Shown here: positions 37,945 through 49,098 of the stretch, in pieces
Numbering within the stretch: position 1 is the stretch's first letter
Layout: each line of letters opens with the position of its first letter
Source: Harmothoe impar
Lineage: Eukaryota > Annelida > Polychaeta > Phyllodocida > Polynoidae
Direction of reading: 5' to 3'
NCBI GenBank assembly: GCA_947462335.1
Contig: OX381709.1
Span: 39,612,904-39,676,903 of the forward strand
DNA length: 64,000 bases
The notes under the pieces: generated by a model
Databases searched by the model: none
What the model was told of the DNA's origin: nothing
What the model saw: the letters and a program-made list of their open reading frames with translations, nothing else
Made by a program: the position numbers and the translations under genes

Positions 37945-38802
37945 ATGTTGATGAAACTGTCACTCGTCCTGCTTCTGGCAGTCTGTGCCTCTGCTGTGAG
38001 TATACTTCGTGTGACATGGATATAATTATTATTATTATGTTAGCTATTTGTGCATTTGCACTATTGTACATAGGCCCCAAATGGGTAACAATGATATTTC
38101 AATAGTCTCTGGTAGATTGTGTATATAATTCACAGCGATGGGAGAAACAAAATAAGTCATAATAATTGAGCGATGAGACTGCTCACTAAAATGTCTCAAT
38201 TACTAAATACCATGACGAAACCTTGATGTTTCAATAAAGTATGAAAGTATATATTCTTGTTATATGCAGCCCAAAGAGTAATTGTATGTTGTGATAGATC
38301 CACAAGAACCTTTGTTTCACCATTTAGTAGGACGCCAATAATTGATATCATAATGCTCGCTGTTTCAGAGGTACACTACCCGCAGACCATGGAGGACAAC
38401 CCGCGGGGGACGTCCCCTGGAGTCCATCTCTGACCGTAACGGTGTCAAAGTGTGGAACGACAAGGGCAGCTTCGGCAAGAAGGACCTGTCCATCTTTGAG
38501 GCTAACCGCCCCTCCTCCAGCTGGTTCATCCTCGGACACCGCGCCCAGAACAACTACAACACCATGTCCAGGTCCATCAGTGCCTACAGGTTAGTGGGGC
38601 AGTTATCTGGTTAGATTGTAGTGTATTGCAGAAGCCATAGACAGTGTTGTAGATACCACACTGTAAATTGTGAAACCAAAAGTACGTCCTTTTATACTGT
38701 AAACCAATGGTATATTATACTGCCCATGTACATTAATACCGCTTAGCTTTTCCACTGCTTAGCTACATTGACTTCTAACAGTGCATGCTCTGGAAGTGTA
38801 TA

Positions 38803-38890
<88 letters not shown>

Positions 38891-39834
38891 GATAGGTTGA
38901 AAACCCAACATGGGAGAGTCGTTTAGCAGTTCGTATAATACATGCACTACCCTAATGAAAATGTGATTATCAAAGGATAACATAAGAACACTATGGTTAT
39001 AAAATTACATAATATTGCTATCTTAATAAAGTAGCACATTGATTGTTATGCTACAGGGCTAAGAGCTTCGACCGTAACGCTCTGGAGCGTCCCGAGGGCT
39101 TCACCTTCATCTGGGACGACAGGGGTGGCACGACCAAGGACGGCTCTGCCTGGAGGCCCATCTGCCGCAGTGGTCAGTCACTCTTTCCTCTTCTAACCCT
39201 CTTCCCAGCTAGCAAAAAAACGTTATTTTACGTCAAAATAACGTTTTAAAGCTTTATATAACGTTATGCCCTAGTAAGGAGCCTCACAGAAACGTTATAG
39301 AACGTTATACAAATGTAATATGTTGTATAACGTTATTTAGTTTTCTGGGTTAGAATCGCCTTAAGCAAACACCCATTTGGTTATACTACTATGATATATC
39401 AACGCTTTTTCTTGAGGCTGTTTTCCCGAACTTGCCTTATCTAATTCAAACGCCAAAACAGAGTGAACAGAGTATAAAATATACAGAGTATATCCTACAA
39501 TATATTTCCAAGAAAACATAACGAATCTCTGCTCTCCCCTACAGGCTACGTGTCGGTCGGCGATGTCTTCTTCAGAGGTAACCGCCTGAGCTCTGCTCCC
39601 CGTGACCTGTTCGACAAGGTGCGCTGTGTCCGTGAGAACCTCACCGAGCGTTGTGACATCGGCAACAAGATCTGGGACAACGCCGGCGCCTGGGGCAAGT
39701 ACTACATCTCCATCTGGGAGGCCCGTCCCTACAGGAACAGCGTGGAGGGCTACTTCTACGCCAGGAACCAGCACAACCAGCGTCCCACCGTCAGCGCATA
39801 CTGCCTCCGCAGCGACGTGTTCGATCAGCAGTAG
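37945..39834 (+). CDS. VRP5: secreted Vps62/DUF946-like repeat protein, strongly codon-biased
   Basis: Exons 37945-37995, 38369-38589, 39057-39172 and 39545-39834 code 225 residues. Exon 1 is a clean signal peptide ([17 protein letters not shown]). The mature N-terminus is unusually basic ([16 protein letters not shown]). Repeat 1: [18 protein letters not shown] then [12 protein letters not shown]. Repeat 2: [18 protein letters not shown] then [15 protein letters not shown]. Repeat 3: [17 protein letters not shown] then [12 protein letters not shown] and YCLRS. Four shared cysteines are present. Like VRP1/2 it has CDIGNKIW before repeat 3. Codons end almost entirely in C or G with CGT for Arg, unlike the mixed usage of the other members, which suggests selection for high expression. 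It has a TATA box at 37,888 and AATAAA at 39,884-39,889. Intron 2 has a (TA)n tract and intron 3 an AACGTT foldback. Confidence 0.9.
38799..38886. repeat. (TA)n microsatellite in VRP5 intron 2
   Basis: Almost uninterrupted TA dinucleotides for about 88 bases, one C interruption near 38,821. Confidence 0.97.
39204..39350. mobile_element. AACGTT foldback element, copy 1
   Basis: Starts CCCAGCTAGCAAAAAAACGT and ends near ACGTTATTTAGTTTTCTGGG. It is built of many TATAACGTTAT palindromes with a central AGGAGCC motif. Inserted 30 bases after the exon 3 donor of VRP5. Related copies are at 49,574 and 57,554. Confidence 0.85.
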
Positions 39835-40403
39835 AGGGTTGATGTTTTAGTGTCAGCGTCTAGTTCTAGTCAGATGTGTGTAGAATAAAGCTACTGAATG
39901 ATATTTATTTGTGGTGTATTGATTTTCTTGTGATGTCTATTGAATGAGTTCTGTGTGTGACCAGGCATGTCAAAAATAATTAAATCTATCATATGCGCGT
40001 TGCATCCCTATCAATAATTTAATATTCGAATTGGGGGTGTGTTCAATCGCTAATTCTGTCGAACGGTTAAAGGGAAAGGCTAAAACTATCCATTTGACAC
40101 CCAAAACTCGGGAAATCACAGTAATCACTTTTTCAAATTCCCGTGACCCCCCCCCCCCCCCCATTAGGGAGGTCCAAAGATTGGCCAAATAGTAAGAAAA
40201 CAGCCAAAATTCAGGCTTTCAGATTCCTACTCGAATCAATCAAGTCCCTATACTGCCATAAAACATCAATATGAGACCTAATCAAGCAGATTGAACCCTT
40301 CTCATGGGCCCTCATGTTTCAGTCTCATACGCCAAACCGGCCATTTTCCTGAAAATAAACTTTTTGGAGATTCTGACCGTTTTTTTCGCCAAATGCACAC
40401 TTA

Positions 40404-40697
40404 ATGAACACCCGCAAACACTCAGACTATGCGACTACACTCTTGGTCTACAAGCAAATTTTGCTGCCCTGCCTAGAGTATTGTCCCATATTAACAAACG
40501 GTGCTCCGGCCATCAGGAAATATCAGACCATCCAAAACGACTGCCTGCGGATCTGCAATATCATCCTCGACCCCCGTGAGGTGAATACGGCACAGGTGCA
40601 TACTGAAGGACGGTTGGAATACCTACAACCCAGACATAAATCCACCTCATCAGACATATTTTTTGCATGTATGGCTACCCGCATGTGTGATGTCTAA
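40404..40697 (+). pseudogene. Non-LTR retrotransposon reverse-transcriptase fragment
   Basis: The 97-residue frame contains LVYKQILLPCLEYCPILTNG followed by IRKYQTIQNDCLRICN. This is the 'vY...l.P.leYc...w....... l...Qn.clR.i' pattern from the segment after the catalytic fingers and palm in LINE-type reverse transcriptases. The catalytic YxDD region and the rest of the ORF are absent. Confidence 0.65.
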
Positions 40698-43140
40698 AAC
40701 AGGTGTTATAATATAATTGTGACGAAACCTGGGAATTCGTAACATTAGGGGGATTAGCCATAAATGCTCTAAACATGATATTTCAGGAGATATAGCTAAA
40801 AATGTGAATACTTGAAAGAAATTGACATTAGACTAACTTTTCTCAAGGAATCTTTTGAAGCTATTGTCAAAATTCTATTTTCGTTCTAAATTGGTCTCAT
40901 TTGGAATGTAAAAAGAACGTTTTTAGCTATTTTTAGCCTGTTTTTTGACATTTGGTTGCCATGGCAACCATCAATTCATTCTTTTGGAATAAAAATTATC
41001 CCTATCCAATTGCCCCATCCATGAGGAATTCAGAACTGAAAACAGAATGCCAATATTCCTACCAGATCCAAATCTATGTACAATAATATGCATTTATTGG
41101 TTTAATTTCTAATAATTATGATTTAAATGGATTATTTGAAAATAGATTGATATGTGATCGCATTACAGTCTATTCTGAATTCCTACATGTCCCTACCATC
41201 CCATGTTTGAGATATCATATCTCAGCAACTATTTCAAATATTTTGATGCTTGATGCCTCAAATTGTAGCTGAAGACTTGAACCTAAATAAAGGTGTTTTC
41301 CCCTAATGTCACGTTTTCCCACGTTTTGTCACAATTATGATGTTGCTCTCTAGTGATAAAAGTATCATCTCAAAATGAAATAAGCACTCTTACTTTGAAG
41401 AAATATGAAATATGGACACAAAAGTCCAATTTGATCACCAATGTTGATTTATGTCGTTTTGCAAAAAAAAACTGCTTTTGAATTTATGTAGTTTTTGCAA
41501 AAAAACTAAATTGAGCATATATTGAAATCAAAGAAATATGATGCAAAGATCTTTTAAAAGTGATTGTTGGCATTTTATTGAATGCCTACTTCACTAAGAA
41601 AAACATTTAAAATAATTTTGAAATGCCCGTTACCTGTTTAGGGGTATATACAGAAAAACAGCTTTTGGATTTATGTCGTTTTGCAAAGAAAACCCGAAAA
41701 ATGACATGAAATCATCTATTTTCTCTTTCAATAAATTCAAGGATTTCAAAAACCTATTTCTAAGTCTTTCATGTATTGCCCATTAATCATTAATAATTGA
41801 AAAAAAGAAGAATATCTATTCACCAGTTCTTCAAAATTACAAACATGCTGTTATCTCAAAACTCACAAAATGGATTTATGTCGTTTTGCATCCAAACTCT
41901 TCATTTCTTTCCTTGTGCATCTGATTGAAAAAGCCCTGTGTAACTGTGTTAAATCTCTGCCAAATAAAAAATGTTAAAGCTCAAACTCAAACTTCCCCAA
42001 AAATCGTGAGAGTGAGAGAACCACTTTTAGCAGAGGCCAATGCCAAAGTATGTCAGGATCCTGTAACCTTGGCATACCGATGCTGCTGAGAAGATAGCTG
42101 TTTAAAAGGGGCCAATGGGACACTTTTCCTTGAGGGTTAGCTGTCACAGGGGCCAGCCACAGGGGCTAAATGGCCATTTTTTTTGGCTAACAGGCTAATT
42201 GATATCAGCAGCATCCTATATAATATTGCGATGATATCTTGTGTCTCAATACTAAAGGACACCTGTCACACTTTTTTAATCCCCAAGGCAAAAGGGCCAA
42301 TATCTTGAGAAAGGGCCACTTGACAGGGGCCAATTGGCAAGGATGTCATTATCCCGAGGCCAGTTTGCATGCAGGCCACTTACACGGTGTAAATTTCGAC
42401 CCAGGATTCTATAAATTGCCATATATTCCATCCCCATGCTAAAGGATACCTGTCACAAGTGTGCATCCATTAGCTTGACAGTGACAGTGAGTTTTTCATT
42501 TTTTTAAAGTTTTTTTGGTTTGTTTTTTAAACATGAAACTCAAAAGAATAAATTCTGTGAAAATCTTTTAGAAAAAAAAAACGTCACTTAGAAAAAAACA
42601 ACTCACTATGATTTTTTTCACTTTTAAATGGTTTTTTTTTCCATGTGAGCCTCCTGGGCCACCACATTACATGCCCCATTGAGAATGATGAAATGGTTGT
42701 CTTGGCAGCCAGAGATTATTAAATAGTACCCGAGAGCATTTTATCAAATCTATAAAATTCTATAGATTTGATATGTCCCTGTAGGGCCATATGAAAGGGA
42801 GTTGAGCATACACCGGATTATATAATTATGCGGAAAAATTGACCTCTCTGTTATAATGAGAGGGCGGCTGTATATAATAATGAAAATACAATACCACATT
42901 GTATGAAATAATAAAAGCATGATAGCACATTCGCAAAGAACATGTGTGACAGGGTGAAAGGCTTAATTAGGTCTATCGTAAATCCCCACAGATCCTATGT
43001 AAAGCCCAAAGTACCTGTCCTCGCTCCACTCCGACTCTTGCCGGAGGGTATTATTGTAAACTGTCATGGTAATGCATTCTCTACTAGAACAATCTTAATG
43101 AGCATTATCTAATTTCCTTGCATAACAATACGTTATCAGC

Positions 43141-43170
43141 TAGCTGTCTATATTCCCACTGTTATCAGAA
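43141..43170 (+). promoter_or_regulatory. Conserved upstream block of VRP6
   Basis: TAGCTGTCTATATTCCCACT followed by GTTATCAG matches TAGCTGTTCATATTCCCACC followed by TTTATCAG upstream of VRP7 (47,345-47,372). TTATCAG is CTGATAA on the other strand, a GATA-type motif. It lies 230 bases before the VRP6 ATG but only about 80 before that of VRP7. Confidence 0.45.
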
Positions 43171-43401
43171 GCTAGTGTATACCAGACAAACCTGGACACT
43201 GCCTCGGCAAATCATATACGGATACAATTTTTGTTTCACACTACTCCTCACAGCTTATGCTGATGTTATACAAATATTATCCTGTCTTTCAGATAACTTG
43301 TACATATGGTCTTGTCGAGGCAGTAGCGAGTTTGGTCTAGATTCAGTATCTTCCCCATCATCATTACATTGGACAAAACATATACTTTGCTAGAAGCAGC
43401 A

Positions 43402-45916
43402 ATGGCGGTCCTGCATCTTCTCCTACTACTTCCACTCATCTCAGCTGTATGTATAAGAATTTTGATTGGGATAATCTGCTTGATTTGTCAACTTTCATGA
43501 TCCAATAGTGTCAACATGCATCGTCCTATATTGCATCAATTTTGACGTCTGAACCATTCGTGTCGTGCTAACGTCTATAGCAAGCCGAATAAGATTTCGA
43601 TGTGGCCCATTGAGATGGTTCCAATTGCAAACACTATAAACTGTTGGATGGACAAACAATGTGAACAAGTAGTTTGATGAACTGTTGTATGTATGGGCCT
43701 CATGATAACAGAGCATCAAAGAGGGGTCTAATCTAATGATCTTGTTAAAAAGAAGGTATTTATTTACAGCGTTTGGGAATAATTGATAATATTATTCTAT
43801 GTATGACCCTGTGTGTGTTATGCATTCAATGGAATTATTTAGCTCTAAATAAAGTTTGTGACTAGTCCGGGCGGACTAGTGGACGATGTGGTTAGAACCC
43901 TTGCTTGACCGAATGTGACACAATTATTCTTTTTTTGCGGAAAAACACTCGCTCCCCTTTTGGGCTCAATGCATAACTCCCTCGGTGGTTTACCCACCAT
44001 GGTGGAGAGTTAGATAATGTTAAATAATGTTAATAGATGATGAATTCCTCCCTTTTCGTTAATCTATTTCCCTGTATCTGCCAGGAGTCCCTTTCAGGAC
44101 AAGCAGACAGGGAGGGGCAGAGGGTGTGGTCTGATGATGGAAGCTTCGCCCGGTATGACCTCACCGTGTATGAGCCTAAACGTCCCTCCTCCAGCTGGTT
44201 TGTAATTGGACAACGTGCACAGAACAACTACAATGACTTGTCTACACCCATCTATGCCATCAAGTAGGTTGGCGAAATTGTCTGATAACAGTGAAGTACT
44301 CTCATATATTGTTATTTAAATAGTTTTATAGATTCTCATGAAATACAAGGACACAGAGTGGATGAGGTGGAATATTATCTGCATTCTTTTATGTCATTCG
44401 TGATAATAGAATTGATATGTAGTTATTGATGAATTATATGGATAACAGTAACGCTGAAAATAAATTAATACATAGCCAGTATTGTATGATGGGTTCCTCA
44501 GACGCCCCTCTGTTTGGTATAACAAGATAAAAGGTCAAAATCATTTCTTGTAGTAAAATAAGTTACATGTGCGAAAGTATAACTGGAATGTTGTTTATGT
44601 GTTTATTCACAGAGACAATACCAACAACAATCTTGTTCGGCCAGAAAGCTTTACCTTTATTTGGGATGACAGGGGCAGCACATCCTTCAGTGATGCCTCC
44701 GTATGGAGACCTGTCTGCCCAAAAGGTCAGGAGACTCATCTCATCTTTAGACTCATCTCTTTTTATCTTGAATTCCCTCCAAACAGAACTTGGGAATTGA
44801 ACGTTTGCAACTGGGTAGAATCCGGGTCACAATGACACAAGAAAGGTACGGGAATTGAACGTTCGCAACTGGGTAGAATCCGGGTAGGTCACAATGACAC
44901 AAGAAAGGCACGAGATATTCCCAAGAATTGTGAACATATCCTTATTACAATCAGAACTTGGGAATTGAACATTCGCAACTGGGTAGAATTCTACCCAGTT
45001 GCGAACGTTCAATTCCCGTGCCTTTCTTGTGTCATTGTGACCTACCCGGATTCTACCCAGTTGTGAACGTTCAATTCCCAAGTTCTGATTGAACTAAGGA
45101 CATGTTCACAATTCTTGGGAATATCTCGTGCCTTTCTTGTGCCATTGTGACCTACCCGGATTCTACTCAGTTGCGAACGTTCAATTCCCAAGTTCTGTTT
45201 GATATAAATAACGTGGAATTCTACAGAATATGACACAGTCAAAAGCTGTTCACATATTCTCATGCCAGATACGTGCACAATTCTCCCAGGGATCCCGAGT
45301 TGTGACTCAAGAACCGCACGAGTTCTGCCCGAGATCTTGTTTGCAGGGTTATATTCCTCCAAGTTGCATAACAATACAACAGTGGCCTGCGATAAAATAG
45401 TAGCTTTGCCCTCTCCATGTAATGATATATATTGTGTTTCATTCTGTGAGTACAATTAACATTTTATGGATGTTTTATGTATCCCACGAGCTCTCAAACG
45501 TAATCTTTTGTGATTATTTCATTTCCATGTAAACAGTATTGTATGCACCACCCCATAATTGAAAGTAAGACTTTACTCATTCTCTTTTGAAATTATAATA
45601 TTTATGTTTATCTACAGACTATGTAGCAGTGGGTGACTTCTTTGCTGACGTCAACCGGAGAGATAGTGCCCCTAATGAGCTTCTTGAGAAGGTCCGCTGT
45701 GTCGCCAAGAGCCTGACAGAGCCATGTGCTGGCTGGGGCAACAAGGTGTGGGACACTGACGGCATGTGGGGAGCAGAGTACAAGGCATCTGTATGGGAGG
45801 CCACACCACTAGCCAGATCTGGACTGGGAGGATTCTTCTATGTAAATAATGATATCAACAGGCCCCCATCACTCCTGCCTATGTGTCTGAAGCTGTCTGC
45901 CATTAAGTTTGTGTGA
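43402..45916 (+). CDS. VRP6: secreted Vps62/DUF946-like repeat protein (4 exons)
   Basis: Exons 43402-43446, 44085-44263, 44613-44725 and 45618-45916 code 211 residues, the shortest of the intact set. Signal peptide MAVLHLLLLLPLISA fills exon 1. Exon 2 is short (179 bases), so there is almost no spacer before repeat 1. Repeat 1: VWSDDGSFARYDLTVYEP then WFVIGQRAQNNY. Repeat 2: [19 protein letters not shown] then RPVCPKDYVAVGDFF; the codon across the exon 3/4 junction gives Asp where nearly all paralogs have Gly. Repeat 3: KVWDTDGMWGAEYKASVW then FFYVNNDINRPP and CLKLSAIK. Closest to VRP7. AATAAA is at 45,951-45,956. Intron 3 contains a large palindrome. A sequence block upstream at 43,141-43,170 is conserved in front of VRP7. 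Confidence 0.87.
44784..45205. repeat. Large inverted repeat (palindrome) in VRP6 intron 3
   Basis: The centre is the perfect palindrome AACTGGGTAGAA/TTCTACCCAGTT at 44,988/44,989. Each arm is about 200 bases and consists of direct copies of a block containing GGGAATTGAACGTTCGCAAC, TGGGTAGAATCCGGGTAGG and TCACAATGACACAAGAAAGG. The arms pair with few differences. No coding capacity. Confidence 0.9.
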
Positions 45917-46310
45917 AGTGGTAGCCTGTGACATGGCATGGCCATTTGAAAATAAAGAGTTGCAATATCTAAATGTAAGCAATGCATTGTGTTCCTTTTG
46001 GAGGTGCTATAATGTTATATGTGATACTGATTAATCGGAAATATACAATTGTTGTTGATACGGTTATGGTTTTCCCTTCCGCTGTATGCATAGTTTCTTT
46101 TGTGTAAGACTAAATTTTATCAAATCCTAATAATGTTATCATAGGGTAGGATTAAGTCTAGACTGTGTGGACATTCTCCAGAAAGATATTCTCAAAAGAG
46201 TATGATTGGGTGGCATCACTAGAATCTTATATAAAACCCATTCTGATTTATATTATCTTCACCAGCTGTGAAAAAAACCACAATCGAATTATTGCAATTT
46301 CATGAGGCAT

Positions 46311-46545
46311 ATATGCAACTGTTCACGGAGGGACACGGTTTCTCCAAAAATTATGTTTCTCAAAGATACCGGGACTCAAACCAGGGCCCTCCCACTCTGA
46401 AGTGGGTGCTCTACCACTGAGCTACATCTCCTTTCACATCAGATAGACTGTGTTGGTATGTTATAGAGGGAAACACGATTATCCCAGTGATACCCTTTTG
46501 CGGGTTTATCACCAAGGTGCAAGTAATCCAAGCCCCTACACTTTC
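46311..46545 (-). repeat. tRNA-derived repeat, copy 1
   Basis: On the minus strand, 46,431-46,363 folds as a tRNA-like sequence: acceptor GGAGATG pairs (with wobbles) with TATCTTT, the A box is TAGCTCAGTGGTAGAGC, the anticodon stem CCCAC/GTGGG and the B box GGTTTGAGTCC. The anticodon loop has only six bases and total length is about 70, so it is not a normal tRNA. A tail of about 110 bases is shared with the second copy. Best read as a SINE or tRNA pseudogene unit. Confidence 0.65.
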
Positions 46546-46907
46546 CCCAGCAGCTTCCATCATTTCCTCTAGATTCAGATCTTCCAGGGGGTTACCAAAA
46601 GTGGGCTTTCTCTCCCTCCTAGGAAGGGTATTATCAAGCAGTTACAGAGAGTCCTAGCCTCTGGAGTATAGAGGCACCTTTCACCAGGCATTCTCACCCA
46701 CTGGAGACCAAAGCTGCCAATGGGGCTTTATCAAGCAGTAGTTGTGATACCCTGGCTTCCCAGCAATGGAAGCTTCCCACACCATACTGATTTAGCCAAT
46801 TTGTTGACTAGACACCATGCTTAACTCCAACTACCCGTGCTGGGGACCAACTCTTCACACTCTTCCAACTACCCAACCACCAACAGGTGGCCACTCCCCT
46901 GCAAGTT

Positions 46908-47110
46908 GAGGGGCACGGTTTCTCAGAGACACCAGGACTCAAACACGGGGCCTCCCACTCCAAAGCGGGGGCCCTACCGCTGTCACATCAGATAGACCAT
47001 GTCTCACATTACTGGATCGGCATGGTGCAGAGGGGAGCAGATGCACCCGAGTGATACCCCCTTGCCGGTTTATCACCAAGGCTTTAGTAACCCGAGGCCC
47101 TACACTTTTA
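46908..47110 (-). repeat. tRNA-derived repeat, copy 2 (decayed)
   Basis: Same order of segments as copy 1: GAGTCCTGGTG, anticodon-stem region, CATCAGATAGAC on the plus strand, then TTATCACCAAGG and CCTACACTTT. The 5' part of the tRNA-like region (GGAGATGTAGCTCA) is missing. Confidence 0.6.
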
Positions 47111-47344
47111 TGATTGCTGCCCTTTCACGAGGTTCACGAGATGCAAAGAGCCACAGCAAAAACTGTCCTTTCCGTTTCTCTCGAGATGCATTGTACACGA
47201 TGAAAGTTCTAACACTTGACACAACAGTAACGTATACATACTTCCAAAGAATGGTTAAGTAAATCACCTTTACAAGAACAACCTAATATTTAGCATAATC
47301 TACTTCAGCTACTGTCGTAAGAAGCGGGGCCGCTACCAACAGTT

Positions 47345-47372
47345 AGCTGTTCATATTCCCACCTTTATCAGT
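47345..47372 (+). promoter_or_regulatory. Conserved upstream block of VRP7
   Basis: TAGCTGTTCATATTCCCACC followed by TTTATCAG, matching the block in front of VRP6. A further TTATCTG lies immediately downstream (47,376-47,382), giving two GATA-type motifs. Confidence 0.45.
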
Positions 47373-47453
47373 CATTATCTGACAGACTAATTTGGTAAGC
47401 GGGCTGGGTCCATAACAGACACAATCAGCAAGACAACATCTACCAAAGATACG

Positions 47454-49067
47454 ATGTCACAAGGAGGAATGGCGGTTCTGCAACTTCTTCTATTCCTTCC
47501 ACTCATCTCAGCTGTATGTATGATCTTCAAATTAATCAACTGAATCTACCAGTTTTGTTATTGAGATGTAAAACTGCTATCCTGTGGTATATCAAAATTG
47601 TATGATATGTGTCAAACATACTGGTCACCTCATACTTACAAGGTTGTTTGGTGACTACTCACAGGAATAAAGTATTGCTATGAGACACTGGCTGAATCAG
47701 GCTTTAAAAATTGGAATATGACTTGTTCAGCTATTAAACAATTTATTCTCATATTCTGCGTTAATTTTAAATCTATGATCAGTAAGTGAAATACTGGCAT
47801 GTTTATCATTTCCCACAGGAGTCCCTGTTGGGACGGCCAGATAGAGAGGGCAAGCGTGTGTGGTCGAATCAGGGAATGTTTGGCAAGTATGACGTTACTG
47901 TCTACGAACCTACACGTTCCTCTTCGGACTGGTATATGATTGGACAGCGTGCCCAGGGAAACTATAATGTTCTGTCCACACCCATCTATGGCATCAAGTA
48001 GGTTGGGGAAGTCTGATAACAGCGAAAATACATATTTAATTACATACCCTCTTATGAGAAATTGAAAGACAGAATTAAGAGAGTGGATAAAAGAATCATT
48101 CATGATTTTCAGGCAATTTAAGATATCTTGAAAATGTTGTAAATTTGAGCTACATGTATATGATTATTTTTATGCATTGACTTGATGAAATAGTATAACA
48201 GCATGCCATTATGATACCTTCCTGTATTAATAGGTTCTATAACCTCCATGCATGGAACTAAATGCCGTATATCTCCACTGACAGAGACAATACCAACAAT
48301 AGTATGCTTGTTCGGCCAGAAGCCTTTGCCTTTATTTGGGACGACAGGGGCAGCACAGCCTTCAATGATGGCTCAGCATGGAAAGCTATCTGTCCAAGAG
48401 GTGTGCTGTTGTTCCTATAACTGTTATAAAATAAATTCCTTAAGATCAGAGAGATTGCAGTGCTCTGATGTAACTTAAACAATTGTAGCTTGATGGATAT
48501 GGGGAACTCCCGAAAATAAACACCGTGCTGAGCATGCCTCCACACCTCTGACTGAGGCTGATATCTATATTAATTTGGCCAGGTATACATGTATCATGTA
48601 CATTCATATCTATGTCTGTATCAAGTATAATGTAATATTATATATAGCGTACATCAACCATACTCAGGCCATGTATGTTCAGCGGCAGTTGCCAGTGACT
48701 ACTTTGATATAACTGTTTTACAAAACACTCTGCTTTATTCAATGATCTATTTTTACAGGCTATGTAGCAGTAGGACATTTCTTCACTAAAGTCAATCGGC
48801 GAGATAAAGCCCCTGAAGAGCTGTTTAACAATTAAGGTTCGGTGTGTCCATGATAGCCTGACAGAGCCCTGCGCCGGCTGGGGCAAGAAGGTGTGGGAGA
48901 CGGATGGCAACCCTTTGGCAGAGTACAAGGCTTCAATATGGGAGGCCAACCCACAAGCCAAATCTGGCTTTGAAGGTGGCTTCTTCTATGTAAACGCAGA
49001 CACTAAAACTCCCCCAGAAGCCCCGCCTGCATGTCTAAAACTATCTGCTATCAAATATCCTGTTTAG
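47454..49067 (+). pseudogene. VRP7: Vps62/DUF946-like gene broken by a 4-base insertion
   Basis: Exons 47454(or 47469)-47513, 47819-47997, 48285-48400 and 48759-49067 match VRP6 in order, phase and length. Signal peptide MAVLQLLLFLPLISA is preceded in frame by MSQGG. Repeat 1 VWSNQGMFGKYDVTVYEP and repeat 2 FAFIWDDRGSTAFNDGSAW are intact. In exon 4, after EELFNN, the frame meets TAA at 48,833-48,835; compared with VRP6 four extra bases (TTAA) sit at about 48,832-48,835. Downstream of them the reading frame is still good to TAG 49,065-49,067, with RCVHDSLTEPCAGWGKKVW and CLKLSAIK. So the break is recent, or an assembly error, or a segregating allele. As written the product would end about 27 residues into exon 4. 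AATAAA is at 49,418-49,423. Confidence 0.8.
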
Positions 49068-49098
49068 CGGACGTGACAACGTCATGTACAATATCATA

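Larger units (their letters stand above)
39890..43401. other. 3.5 kb gap between VRP5 and VRP6
   Basis: Contains a C run (40,147-40,162), a reverse-transcriptase fragment (about 40,404-40,697), AT-rich DNA with no clear features (40,700-42,000) and repeated 'AGGGGCCAAT'/'GACACCTGTCACA' pieces at about 42,040-42,470. The VRP6 promoter probably begins near 43,141. No further VRP exons were found. Confidence 0.5.
45957..47453. other. Spacer between VRP6 and VRP7, with duplicated tRNA-derived unit
   Basis: 1.5 kb without a gene. Two direct copies of a tRNA-derived repeat occupy about 46,311-46,545 and 46,908-47,110. The conserved upstream block of VRP7 is at 47,345-47,372. Confidence 0.6.

Noticed and set aside
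39361..39774. 137-residue minus-strand frame over VRP5 exon 4
   Set aside because: Antisense shadow of a GC-rich coding exon; similar shadows lie opposite VRP10 and VRP11 exon 4.
44827..45455. Open frames of 84-137 residues on the minus strand in VRP6 intron 3
   Set aside because: They run through the palindrome's direct repeats, which explains the repeated ARELNVRNWVE-type peptide.
46363..46431. Functional tRNA gene on the minus strand
   Set aside because: Six-base anticodon loop, a mismatch in the T stem, wobble-rich acceptor stem and short length argue for a tRNA-derived repeat.
48833..48835. TTAA insertion as a piggyBac footprint
   Set aside because: piggyBac excision normally leaves the original single TTAA and the paralog has none at this site, so the four bases alone do not support it.
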